From NCBI GenBank assembly GCA_016210565.1, contig JACQUA010000074.1:1-64000 (forward strand): a stretch of 64,000 nt of DNA, written 5' to 3'. The translations under genes were made by a program, and so were the position numbers. This document shows positions 7,682-15,220 of this stretch, piece by piece. Source of the stretch: Chloroflexota bacterium (GTDB lineage Bacteria > Chloroflexota > Dehalococcoidia > JACQUA01). Under the pieces are notes generated by a model. The model had not been told where the DNA came from. It made no database searches and saw only the letters and a list, made by a program, of their open reading frames with translations. The stretch's first letter is position 1. Each line of letters starts with the position of its first letter.

Positions 7682-8455
7682 ATGTTCAGGTATTCGATAG
7701 TCTTTGAAGCGCCTTCGGGGCCGGTTACCTTTCCGGTCGAAGGCAGAATGGAAATCGGCCGGCAGGATGACGGGCGGGAAATAATGGTCCGGTGCGGCAC
7801 CGTCATGCAGGGGACCGGTGAGTTCGACCAGAGCGTTTCCCGGTTTTCCCGCGGCTACCTGCTCCTGTACCTCGAAGCCGGGCGGCTGATGGTCCAGGAC
7901 TGCGGCACCCTCGGCGGGACGTGCATGGACGGCAGACTGCTTCCAGGTCTCGTCCCCAGGTCGAAAACACGGCGCCAGAGCCAGACCGTGCCCGTGGAGT
8001 GGAACTGCTGCCTGACCATCGGCGCCACGACCTTCCGGGTACTGACCAGGGAGATACTCATGGCCCCGCCGCAGTGGATCGACCGGCTGGGACCGGAGCA
8101 CATCAGGGAGCTGGAGAACCTTTCCGCCCAGGCCCTGGTGCTCCTGGCCGGAACGCCGGAACAGGCAAGGTGCCTCACCGAGATAGCGAAGACAAAACTC
8201 ATCTGCGAGGCTAACCTGTCGGTAGACCGAATCCTGGCGTTGCAGCTTTCCGACAGGCCCGAGCTGGCGGAGACGGTGAAAGAGGTTCTTACGGCCGTCT
8301 TGAACACCGGCAAACGCGAAGACTACGAGAGGCTCATCAAAGAGATCAAAGAGAACGCCGGCGCCCGCAATGAGATTTACGAAAAGAACATTCGGGACCT
8401 GACGGCCCTGTTCGCCCAGGCCATGGAGACCATGAAGATCGTTGGCAGCCGGTAG
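7682..8455 (+). CDS. FHA-domain protein with C-terminal helical module
   Basis: 257 residues. The N-terminal 115 residues have the beta-rich FHA pattern: strand FRYSIVFEAP, IGRQ at about 25-28, a SRFSRGYLLL strand and GTLGGTCMDG. FHA domains bind phosphothreonine. The usual Arg of the GR motif and the Ser are kept, but the His of SxxH is replaced by Ser and the NGT Asn by Gly, so binding may be altered. The C-terminal 120 residues (LAGTPEQARCLTEIAK, then RPELAETVKEVL, then ALFAQAMETM) are helical. By eye they share a module with the zinc-ribbon protein at 10690 and the SPFH protein at 17152. The two kinases nearby are the natural source of phosphorylated partners. Confidence 0.75.
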   Translation: MFRYSIVFEAPSGPVTFPVEGRMEIGRQDDGREIMVRCGTVMQGTGEFDQSVSRFSRGYLLLYLEAGRLMVQDCGTLGGTCMDGRLLPGLVPRSKTRRQSQTVPVEWNCCLTIGATTFRVLTREILMAPPQWIDRLGPEHIRELENLSAQALVLLAGTPEQARCLTEIAKTKLICEANLSVDRILALQLSDRPELAETVKEVLTAVLNTGKREDYERLIKEIKENAGARNEIYEKNIRDLTALFAQAMETMKIVGSR

Positions 8456-8515
8456 CGGCACGCTGCGCGTGCCCTCAACTCAACAACCCAATAACTCAAT
8501 AACTCGAAGAACTCC

Positions 8516-10195
8516 ATGAACTCCGGTACATTCGGTCTCGAAAAGAAATTCGAGCTGCAGGATCTCTTGGGCAGCGGCGGCTTCGCCGAGGTCTATAAGG
8601 CCGTCCGCAAAGAGGACAACCTCACCGTGGCCCTGAAGCTGCCGCGCATTTCGGGTTTCCAGACCACTTCTGCCAACTTCGTCAAGGAGGTGGCCAACTG
8701 GAAGAACCTGAAACACCCGGGCATCGTCCCGCTCCTGGAGTTCGGCCAAACGCCGGTGCCGTATATCGCCATGGAGTTCATGCCCGGCGGCTCGCTCAGG
8801 TCCAGGATTGGGTCGCTTACCATACCCCAGGCCCTGACCATTGCCGCGCAGTTAGCCGATGCCCTGTTCTATGCCCACCGCCACGGCCTGGTGCACCTCG
8901 ACGTCAAGCCGGAGAACATCCTGTTCGACGCGGAAGGCAACGCCAGGCTGAGCGACTGGGGCCTGAGCCGGGTGATGCTGGCCTCATCGGCCGGGTCGGT
9001 GGTCAGCCTCAGCACCGCCTTCTATGCCGCGCCGGAACAGTTCGTTCCGGGGAAGCAGTACGGCGGGCGCGACTGGCAGACCGACATCTGGCAGTTTGGC
9101 GCGACGCTCTACGAGATGGTCACCGGCAGGCTGCCCTTCCCCGCCCAGGACATGATGGAGCTGATGCACAAGATACTGGAAGAAGAACCGGTGGCTATTG
9201 GCCAGGCCAGTCCGGATCTCGACGTTCGGGCGGAACTGGACCGCCTGATTGCCCGGTGCCTCAAGAAGGACAAGAAGGAAAGGTTCGACGACTTCCACCC
9301 CATCAGGAACGAGCTGCAGTCGCTGCTGACCGCGCCGAAGCCGAAGGCGAGCTATGAAGCATCTCCGTTGTCCGGCTACGCGCCGTTGAAGGTCGGCTTT
9401 CGGGACACGTCCACCGGCCCGGTCTCCTCCTGGCGCTGGGATTTCGGGGATGGGGTCACCAGCACGGAGCAACACCCCGCCCACGTCTTCACGAATGCAG
9501 GTAGTTTCAAGACAAGTCTTACCGTCAGGGGCGCCGGCGGCTCCGATGGTTGCTTGATGTCCAACAAAGTGGTTGTGAGCCCGGTAGCCTCCGAAATCAC
9601 CCCGGCGGCCGTTGCCCCTCCGGCCACGGAACCGCCACTTTCAACGGCGAGCTTGGGCCGGCCGTCCACCGCGAAGCCGGCGGCCGCTTTGGAAACGGAT
9701 GAAGTCCGTCCCCCAAAAGCGTCGCCGGATCGGACAAGGAAGAAGGTGACTGTGGCGCTGGTATCATCCGCGGCTGTTGTCCTGATACTCGTCATAGGGG
9801 TCGCTGTTGGCCCCAAGCTTCTGCAGGGAGAGCTTTCCCGCCAATCAACGGTGACGACCCCCACACCTTCACCCACTCCCAAACCTCCCATTTCCAAAGA
9901 AGCAGCGCTAACGGTGTCGCCAGGCAAGAGCGGTGCGTACTTTGTTTCGGTAGATTCGGGTGATAGGCTGACGGGCACTTTTACCATCAGCGGCGGAAGC
10001 GGCAACGATATTAGCTTCTTGATAAAGGACCCCACGGGGAACACAGTCCTTACTGTCGGTCGCGTCTCGACGAACTGGCAGTTTGATTTCGTCTGCCTAT
10101 TTACTGGCTCGTATCAGCTCGTATTTGATAACTCGTTTTCAAGTGTTAGCAACAAAGCCGTCAACCTCAACCTGAAGGTCTATCCAAAGAATTGA
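8516..10195 (+). CDS. Transmembrane Ser/Thr kinase with PKD and GOLD domains
   Basis: 559 residues. The kinase domain (about 12-270) has the Gly-rich loop LGSGGFAEVY, Lys41 in VALK, catalytic loop HLDVKPEN (Asp129; HLD replaces HRD) and DWG in place of DFG, and an APE-like AAPEQ. A PKD domain follows (about 277-350; WDFGDGVTSTEQHPAHVF). After a linker comes one transmembrane helix (about 411-433), then a P/T linker and a C-terminal GOLD domain (about 465-559) ending GSYQLVFDNSFSSVSNKAVNLNLKV, very like the GOLD domain of Sec14-like proteins. The topology puts the kinase and, oddly, the PKD domain inside and GOLD outside. The GOLD part is nearly duplicated in the next gene. A paralogous kinase is at 15221. 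Confidence 0.85.
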   Translation: MNSGTFGLEKKFELQDLLGSGGFAEVYKAVRKEDNLTVALKLPRISGFQTTSANFVKEVANWKNLKHPGIVPLLEFGQTPVPYIAMEFMPGGSLRSRIGSLTIPQALTIAAQLADALFYAHRHGLVHLDVKPENILFDAEGNARLSDWGLSRVMLASSAGSVVSLSTAFYAAPEQFVPGKQYGGRDWQTDIWQFGATLYEMVTGRLPFPAQDMMELMHKILEEEPVAIGQASPDLDVRAELDRLIARCLKKDKKERFDDFHPIRNELQSLLTAPKPKASYEASPLSGYAPLKVGFRDTSTGPVSSWRWDFGDGVTSTEQHPAHVFTNAGSFKTSLTVRGAGGSDGCLMSNKVVVSPVASEITPAAVAPPATEPPLSTASLGRPSTAKPAAALETDEVRPPKASPDRTRKKVTVALVSSAAVVLILVIGVAVGPKLLQGELSRQSTVTTPTPSPTPKPPISKEAALTVSPGKSGAYFVSVDSGDRLTGTFTISGGSGNDISFLIKDPTGNTVLTVGRVSTNWQFDFVCLFTGSYQLVFDNSFSSVSNKAVNLNLKVYPKN

Positions 10196-10231
10196 AACGC
10201 GGTGATCCAAATATTAGCGAGGAGGAATACC

Positions 10232-10669
10232 TTGAAGTCAACATTTGGTCATGGACAGCCTGCCGGTCGCGTAATGCTTCTGCTGGTATTGGTAATGCTT
10301 GTAGGCTGCGGGTATGGCGTCGCGGTGAGGACCCCCACACCTCCTCCCACACCCAAGCCTCCGATCTCCAAACAAGCTGCGTTAACAGTGTCACCTAGCA
10401 ATAACAGCACCTACTCTGTTGCGGTAAATTCGGGTGATCGGCTGACGGGCACTTTTACCATCAGCGGCGGAAGTGGCAACGATATTAACTTCCTGGTCAA
10501 GGATCCCACGGGGAACACGGTGCTCTCAGGTGGTCGTGTCTCCAAGAACTGGCAGTTTGATTTTGTCTGCCTATCTACCGGCTCGTATCAACTCGTATTT
10601 GATAACTCGTTTTCAAATGTTAGCAATAAAGCCATCAATTTGAACCTGAAGGTATATCCGAAGGACTGA
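10232..10669 (+). CDS. GOLD-domain lipoprotein
   Basis: I choose TTG 10232 because GAGGAGG lies six bases upstream; this gives 145 residues with a short signal peptide (LLLVLVMLVGC) and lipobox Cys near residue 28. A PTPPPTPKP linker leads into a GOLD domain of about 95 residues that is some 80-90 percent identical by eye to the C-terminus of the upstream kinase (GDRLTGTFTISGGSGNDI, WQFDFVCL.TGSYQLVFDNSFS). It is probably a duplicated, secreted form of the kinase sensor domain, lipid-anchored outside the membrane, and may bind the same ligand or pair with the kinase. Confidence 0.8.
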   Translation: MKSTFGHGQPAGRVMLLLVLVMLVGCGYGVAVRTPTPPPTPKPPISKQAALTVSPSNNSTYSVAVNSGDRLTGTFTISGGSGNDINFLVKDPTGNTVLSGGRVSKNWQFDFVCLSTGSYQLVFDNSFSNVSNKAINLNLKVYPKD

Positions 10670-10689
10670 CAGATTGAGAGGGGATCTCC

Positions 10690-11307
10690 GTGGACAGAAT
10701 AATTGATCCGGGCGACATGGCGGATATCGATGACGCCATACAAATCTGGAAGAAATGGAAGTTCGGGAAGCAGGATGTGTCGAAACGGGAGCAGGAGATC
10801 AAGCAGGACATCGATAGGCGTTGGGCGCTGATCGAGCAGGAGCTGGAGAAGAGCAAGCTGGAATACCTCCAGGGGAAGTCGATCGAGACCCTCATGGCCA
10901 TCGCCAGAGACCCGGCCAACCTGCAAACGCTCTACAAGACTGCCAGGCTGAGGACTCTTGAAAGTCTGCCACGGAACAAGGCGGCGCTGCTCATGCTCGA
11001 AGACCAGGCCATCACCGCCGACATCGCCAAAGAGATCATTCTGGCTGTCCAACAATCAGGGCAAATGGAGAAGTATATCGCCGAGTTGAAAGAGATGCGG
11101 CACGCTGGCCAGGCGTCTGACAGGGAGCATTTGCAGGCGTTGCTCCAAACCGTAAATTCCGCTCTCGCCGGAATGTCCGCGGCCGCCGGGCCCGCTGTCT
11201 GGTCGCCTCCCGGGCCGCCCCGTCCTCCGGTCCGTTTCTGTGTCCAGTGTGGGACCGAGGTCCCATCGGGTTCGCGGTTTTGCGGGCACTGTGGCAGCCA
11301 GTTGTAG
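10690..11307 (+). CDS. Helical protein with C-terminal zinc ribbon
   Basis: Starts at GTG 10690 with a GAGGGG site; 205 residues. Residues 20-155 are helical (KREQEIKQDIDRRWALIEQELEKSK coiled-coil-like segment). Residues 70-155 (IETLMAIARDPANLQTL, ITADIAKEIILAVQQSGQMEKY, HLQALLQTVNSALAGM) look homologous to the C-terminal modules of the FHA protein at 7682 and the SPFH protein at 17152. A Pro-rich hinge precedes a zinc ribbon with CVQCG and CGHCG pairs. The gene lies 20 bases after the GOLD lipoprotein and is likely in the same transcript. Function is not recognised; it looks like an adaptor. Confidence 0.7.
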   Translation: MDRIIDPGDMADIDDAIQIWKKWKFGKQDVSKREQEIKQDIDRRWALIEQELEKSKLEYLQGKSIETLMAIARDPANLQTLYKTARLRTLESLPRNKAALLMLEDQAITADIAKEIILAVQQSGQMEKYIAELKEMRHAGQASDREHLQALLQTVNSALAGMSAAAGPAVWSPPGPPRPPVRFCVQCGTEVPSGSRFCGHCGSQL

Positions 11308-11366
11308 GTTCGTAAGGCTCATATGGTTCATAAGGTTTGAACGGAACAGGTTGGAAGGTCCGGAGC

Positions 11367-12833
11367 ATGGACGGATTTGAACAGAAGCTAAAGCAAATAA
11401 CGGAGAAGCTGGATGCGGCTGCGGAGAGGCCGCGGGCGAAGACCGGGGATGAGTTACAAGGTTTGAAGGTAAGGGGGGAGATTCCAAGATTGGAAGATTC
11501 GAAGATTCCAAGATTCCCCACCACCACGCCGGATCTGCGCGTTCCGCCCCGACGCGGCCCGGTGAATTTGACCAGCGAGCTGGGGTTCCTGGATGACCTG
11601 GCAGAGGAGTGCTTTGATTTCGGGCGCACGCTGGGCAGGACGATGCGGACCTACCCGGTCTATTTGTGCCAGTCGCTGGATGACTTTTTCGGGCTGACCG
11701 TGAAGGATGTGGGGATGCCGGAAGGGGTGCGGGCGCAGGTCGTGCAGGCGAAGAAACGGGAGGCGGCGCAGCAGGCGGAGGAGACCGGAGGGGGAATCCT
11801 GGGGGTGCATTTTCCGGGGCCGGGGTGCTATTTGAACGGGTGGTTGATGGAGAGGAGAGAACGAGAAAGAGATGGAGATAGAGACGGGCACGGAGGACCG
11901 CAGGCAGGGACGCCTGCGGCACCCGCCGGGGACAGGCACGGTGGCCTGTCCTACTGGCCGGAGATTGTCGGCACGGTCATTCACGAGAAGTTCGGGCATG
12001 GCTTCATCAGCGAAATGAGCGCCTGGGGCAGGGAGCGCAGACGGCTGAATCTCGACCGGTATGACATCGCCCGGCGCTTTAACCTGAAGGCCACCGATAG
12101 CCCGGCCGAGGTCGCCATGGGCGAGAAGTACAACCTGGTATACCGCGCCTGCCGCATCTGTGAGGAGGGGTATGCGGAATGGATAGAGAACTACCTTTGG
12201 CAGAAGTGGCACCAAGGTTTCGACATCCGCCATGGATGTCGCTACGGGCTCGACGGCCTGCTTTCGGTCCTGGGCGGCTGGAAAACCGAGCCGGCCCAGG
12301 AAAAGGAGTTCGCCGACGCCCTGGCCGGGGTGTGCGCTCTGCTGCTCGGGGATGTGGAGATGAATTCGGAGGAATCACCCGCGCCTGGCAGTTCACGCAC
12401 AATCAAGGATGATAATAATGGCCCACACAGGCGGGGACGCGCTGTGCCACCCGTATTTCCTGCGCAACTGATGGAAGGCATGGGCGTGCTGGGCACCGCG
12501 GATGACCTGCTGGGCCCGGCCCTGATGTCCGCCCTGGGAAAACCCCTGCACTACGTGGCGGGCTACCTGCTGGTGGAAAAGCTGGCGCGGAACCTGGGGG
12601 CGGATTTCGTCCCCTATGCTGTGCTCATCGCCAACAACGTGACCTTCGACCTGGAGAGGACATCGATTTCCGACCTGGGCCACTTGCTGCAGCACACTCC
12701 GGAGCTGAACATCAACGCCCGGCTGTTCATGCTGGCCGAACTGAAATCGGACAGGGAAATGAACTTGCGACAAAAATGCGGCTTGATAAAAGACAATCTC
12801 GGCTTCGCCATTCCGCGATTCTTCGGTTCGTAA
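11367..12833 (+). CDS. Unrecognised protein with HExxxH motif and repeat-derived insertions
   Basis: I use ATG 11367 rather than TTG 11337; about 488 residues. No family is recognised. A conserved-looking segment GTVIHEKFGHGFISEM has HExxxH at residue 206, the spacing known from TldD-type metalloproteases rather than HExxH gluzincins; EEGYAEW some 60 residues later could give a further ligand. Three stretches are encoded by DNA of the intergenic repeat families: RLEDSKIPRFP near residue 40, PQAGTPAAPAGDRHGG near 180, and GPHRRGRAVPP near 355. These look like in-frame repeat insertions. The C-terminal 130 residues are helical and hydrophobic but without clear membrane spans. Position argues for a role in the ESCRT-like locus. 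Confidence 0.5.
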   Translation: MDGFEQKLKQITEKLDAAAERPRAKTGDELQGLKVRGEIPRLEDSKIPRFPTTTPDLRVPPRRGPVNLTSELGFLDDLAEECFDFGRTLGRTMRTYPVYLCQSLDDFFGLTVKDVGMPEGVRAQVVQAKKREAAQQAEETGGGILGVHFPGPGCYLNGWLMERRERERDGDRDGHGGPQAGTPAAPAGDRHGGLSYWPEIVGTVIHEKFGHGFISEMSAWGRERRRLNLDRYDIARRFNLKATDSPAEVAMGEKYNLVYRACRICEEGYAEWIENYLWQKWHQGFDIRHGCRYGLDGLLSVLGGWKTEPAQEKEFADALAGVCALLLGDVEMNSEESPAPGSSRTIKDDNNGPHRRGRAVPPVFPAQLMEGMGVLGTADDLLGPALMSALGKPLHYVAGYLLVEKLARNLGADFVPYAVLIANNVTFDLERTSISDLGHLLQHTPELNINARLFMLAELKSDREMNLRQKCGLIKDNLGFAIPRFFGS

Positions 12834-13041
12834 GGTTTGTAAAGTTTATAAGGTTCATAAGGTTTGTAAGGTTAGAAAGTTGGAAGGTTGCAAGGTTGGA
12901 AGGTTGGAACCACGAATGAACACGAATGAACACGAATCGAAGGATTGAGGATTGCAGATTCCGGATTGGAGATTGGAGTTGGCTATTAGCTGAAGGCTGT
13001 TAGCTGATAGCTGATAGCTGTTAGTTCGCCCGAGGTGCGCC
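12834..13041. repeat. Intergenic repeat block
   Basis: Short direct repeats of AAGGTTTGTAAGGTT, GTTGGAAGGTTG, CACGAATGAACACGAATG, GATTGCAGATTCCGGATTGGAG and TAGCTGATAGCTG follow one another. No gene is seen. The last GAGGTG before ATG 13042 is the ribosome-binding site of the next gene. Confidence 0.7.
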
Positions 13042-14940
13042 ATGAGCAATACGGTTTCAGATTCAGGCAAGAACCGGGGGACCGCTCCCGGCGACATCAT
13101 CCTGGCCGAGCAGTTCAATATGCCGGAACTGCCGGCGGGCGGCCTTTTCTGGCTGTTCAAGGCTCTGCACGTCTACCCGGGCCACCAGGGACTGGTCACC
13201 AAAGACGGCCATATCATCAGGCCCCCGGTAACGGGGCCGGACAAAGGCATCCGCAAGGTACTGGTCGCCTGGCGGTTTCTCCGCCAGGGCCGCGGCGCCG
13301 TGCGCGTCTTCACCAACCCGGTGAACGCCGAAGTGGAGTTGCCTTCGCTGAACACCGGGGACTGGAAAGCCGTGGCGGTCAAGCTACCCCTGAAGCTGCA
13401 AGTCGCCGACCCGGTGCTGTTCTACAACAACCTGCTGCGGGGGCGCCCCGGGGAGTATACGCTGTCCGCGTTCGAGGCCGACATAGCGCCGGCGGCGGGC
13501 AAACCGGTGCAGAGGTGGGTAAACGGGTACGCGGCGCAATCTCTGCTTGAAGACGACGGTAACATCGGCCAGGGACTCGCGGACGGGCTAAAACTCGATC
13601 CGGCGGGCGAAATGAAGAACATCCTGGCCGCCCGCGGCCTGGCGCTCGTTGAATGCTCTTCCCTGGCCTTCGCTCTCCCGGAAGAGCCGGGAGAACCGCC
13701 GCCGTCGCCTGAGGAACTGGCAGAAAAGGCGCGGACACAGAGCCTGGAGGAGCTTCTGAGGCCGTGGGAAAAAGCGGCCACGGCCGGCGATATCAAAGAG
13801 GTAAAGGCCGCCTTCGCCAGGTCGTCCGAAGAGGGACAGAAGGCCTGGGGGGCGCTGGTGGACCGGCTGGAGCAACAGAGGGAGAGGGCGCTGGAAAAGC
13901 GGGCGCGGCAGCTTGAACGGGTGGAGGGGGTGGCGGCGGCGGCGAAGCCGTCGCCTGCCTTCCCCGTCAGGCAGCTCAGCAAGCTCGGCATCTATCTGGC
14001 CATCGTGCTCATCCTCGGCGCCGCCTCGGCCTGGCTCACCATCTTCAAGTCCACCCACTACCAGACCCCGGCGGGGGCGGGGGCTGCCCTGGTCATGGTC
14101 TTTGGATTCATGCTCCTGATCCAGGCCGTAGTCGATCACGCCATGGCCCGGGCCCTGCCCCAGGTTGTCGAGCCGATGTCGAAATTCATGCGGAGCCTCA
14201 TGCCGTGGCGGGCAGGCAGTCGAACAGTCGAGCAGTCGAGCAGTCAAGCAGTCAAGCAGTCAAGTGGCCAAGCAGGCGAACAGCCAGCAGTTGGCAGCCG
14301 GCAGCCGGTAGTGGGGAGTGGAGAGTCGGCAGTCGGGGGGCAGGGGTCAGCAGTCAGCGGACTGCAGCCAGCCCCCACCCCAGCGCCTGAGGCTGTCCCC
14401 ATCCCACCCGCACCCCTCGCGGCCGCACCGCGGTCGCAATTCCTTGCCGACTGGCTGAAGAATGACGCTATGAAGGCCGACAAGAAGGTCCGCGGCCAGG
14501 TCTCCCGGGAGCTGACCCGGGCAGTCAGCAGCATCAACGACGCCCGGCTGAGCAAACCGTGGTCGCAGGACAGAGAAGGGGCGGTGGCCCTGAAGAAGAT
14601 CGCCGACGATGCCAACACCTTCCGGACCAGCATCGAAATAGCCCCCGCCCACGACTACACGGCCGTCAAGGAATGGAAAGGCCACGAACGGGAGCTGGCC
14701 GCCCGTCTGATAGCCTTCCTGGAGGAACTGCTCCGGCAGGGGGAGGCATTCGCCAGCGCCAGCGCCCGGCTGCAGCCGGGCGCTGACGATGCCGGCCCCC
14801 CCGGCCACCCCGGCGCCGATGGCCCCCAGCCGCGGCCACCAGCCACCGCTCCGACGCCGGAAACCCTCGCCGCCATGCTCCGCCGCATGGAAAAACACTG
14901 GGAGAAGCGCGAAGCGATTTTCAATGGAATCCTCCGATAG
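13042..14940 (+). CDS. SPFH/band-7-like membrane protein with two transmembrane helices
   Basis: 632 residues. The first 200 (LHVYPGHQGLVTKDG..., then AVRVFTNPVNAEVEL, then LPLKLQVADPVLFYNNLL) have the beta-strand order of SPFH/band-7 domains, though divergent. A charged helical region follows (230-300), then two transmembrane helices (about 312-336 and 345-370). A low-complexity insert (SSSQAVKQSSGQAGEQ...) is encoded by GTCGAGCAGTC-type intergenic repeat DNA. The C-terminal half is helical with a Pro-rich stretch. SPFH proteins form membrane rings or scaffolds; a second SPFH-like protein follows at 17152. The SPFH call is tentative. Confidence 0.5.
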   Translation: MSNTVSDSGKNRGTAPGDIILAEQFNMPELPAGGLFWLFKALHVYPGHQGLVTKDGHIIRPPVTGPDKGIRKVLVAWRFLRQGRGAVRVFTNPVNAEVELPSLNTGDWKAVAVKLPLKLQVADPVLFYNNLLRGRPGEYTLSAFEADIAPAAGKPVQRWVNGYAAQSLLEDDGNIGQGLADGLKLDPAGEMKNILAARGLALVECSSLAFALPEEPGEPPPSPEELAEKARTQSLEELLRPWEKAATAGDIKEVKAAFARSSEEGQKAWGALVDRLEQQRERALEKRARQLERVEGVAAAAKPSPAFPVRQLSKLGIYLAIVLILGAASAWLTIFKSTHYQTPAGAGAALVMVFGFMLLIQAVVDHAMARALPQVVEPMSKFMRSLMPWRAGSRTVEQSSSQAVKQSSGQAGEQPAVGSRQPVVGSGESAVGGQGSAVSGLQPAPTPAPEAVPIPPAPLAAAPRSQFLADWLKNDAMKADKKVRGQVSRELTRAVSSINDARLSKPWSQDREGAVALKKIADDANTFRTSIEIAPAHDYTAVKEWKGHERELAARLIAFLEELLRQGEAFASASARLQPGADDAGPPGHPGADGPQPRPPATAPTPETLAAMLRRMEKHWEKREAIFNGILR

Positions 14941-15220
14941 ATGACAGATTGCAGATTCTCCCCCGGTACCCCGGGCGTCCCGCCCGGGGAGATCGAACAT
15001 GCAGCTTCAAGATTGAAGTTCCACGGGCGAGGAGCCGCAACCACGAAAGACACGAAAAACACGAAACAAAGGATTGAAGATTCAAAGATTCCCCCGGCAG
15101 AGGATTCAAGATTACAGATTGCAAGATTGAAGATCGCCTGCGGGCTGATAGCTGATAGCTGACAGCCGATAGCCGATAGCCGATGGCGCGTTTCGCAACC
15201 CAACGAACTCAAGGACCTCA
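14941..15220. repeat. Intergenic repeat block
   Basis: Contains CCCGGTACCCCGGGCGTCCCGCCCGGGGA palindrome, ACCACGAAAGACACGAAAAACACG, GATTGAAGATTCAAAGATTCC and TAGCTGATAGCTGACAGCCGATAG arrays. No gene is seen in these 280 bases. Confidence 0.7.
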
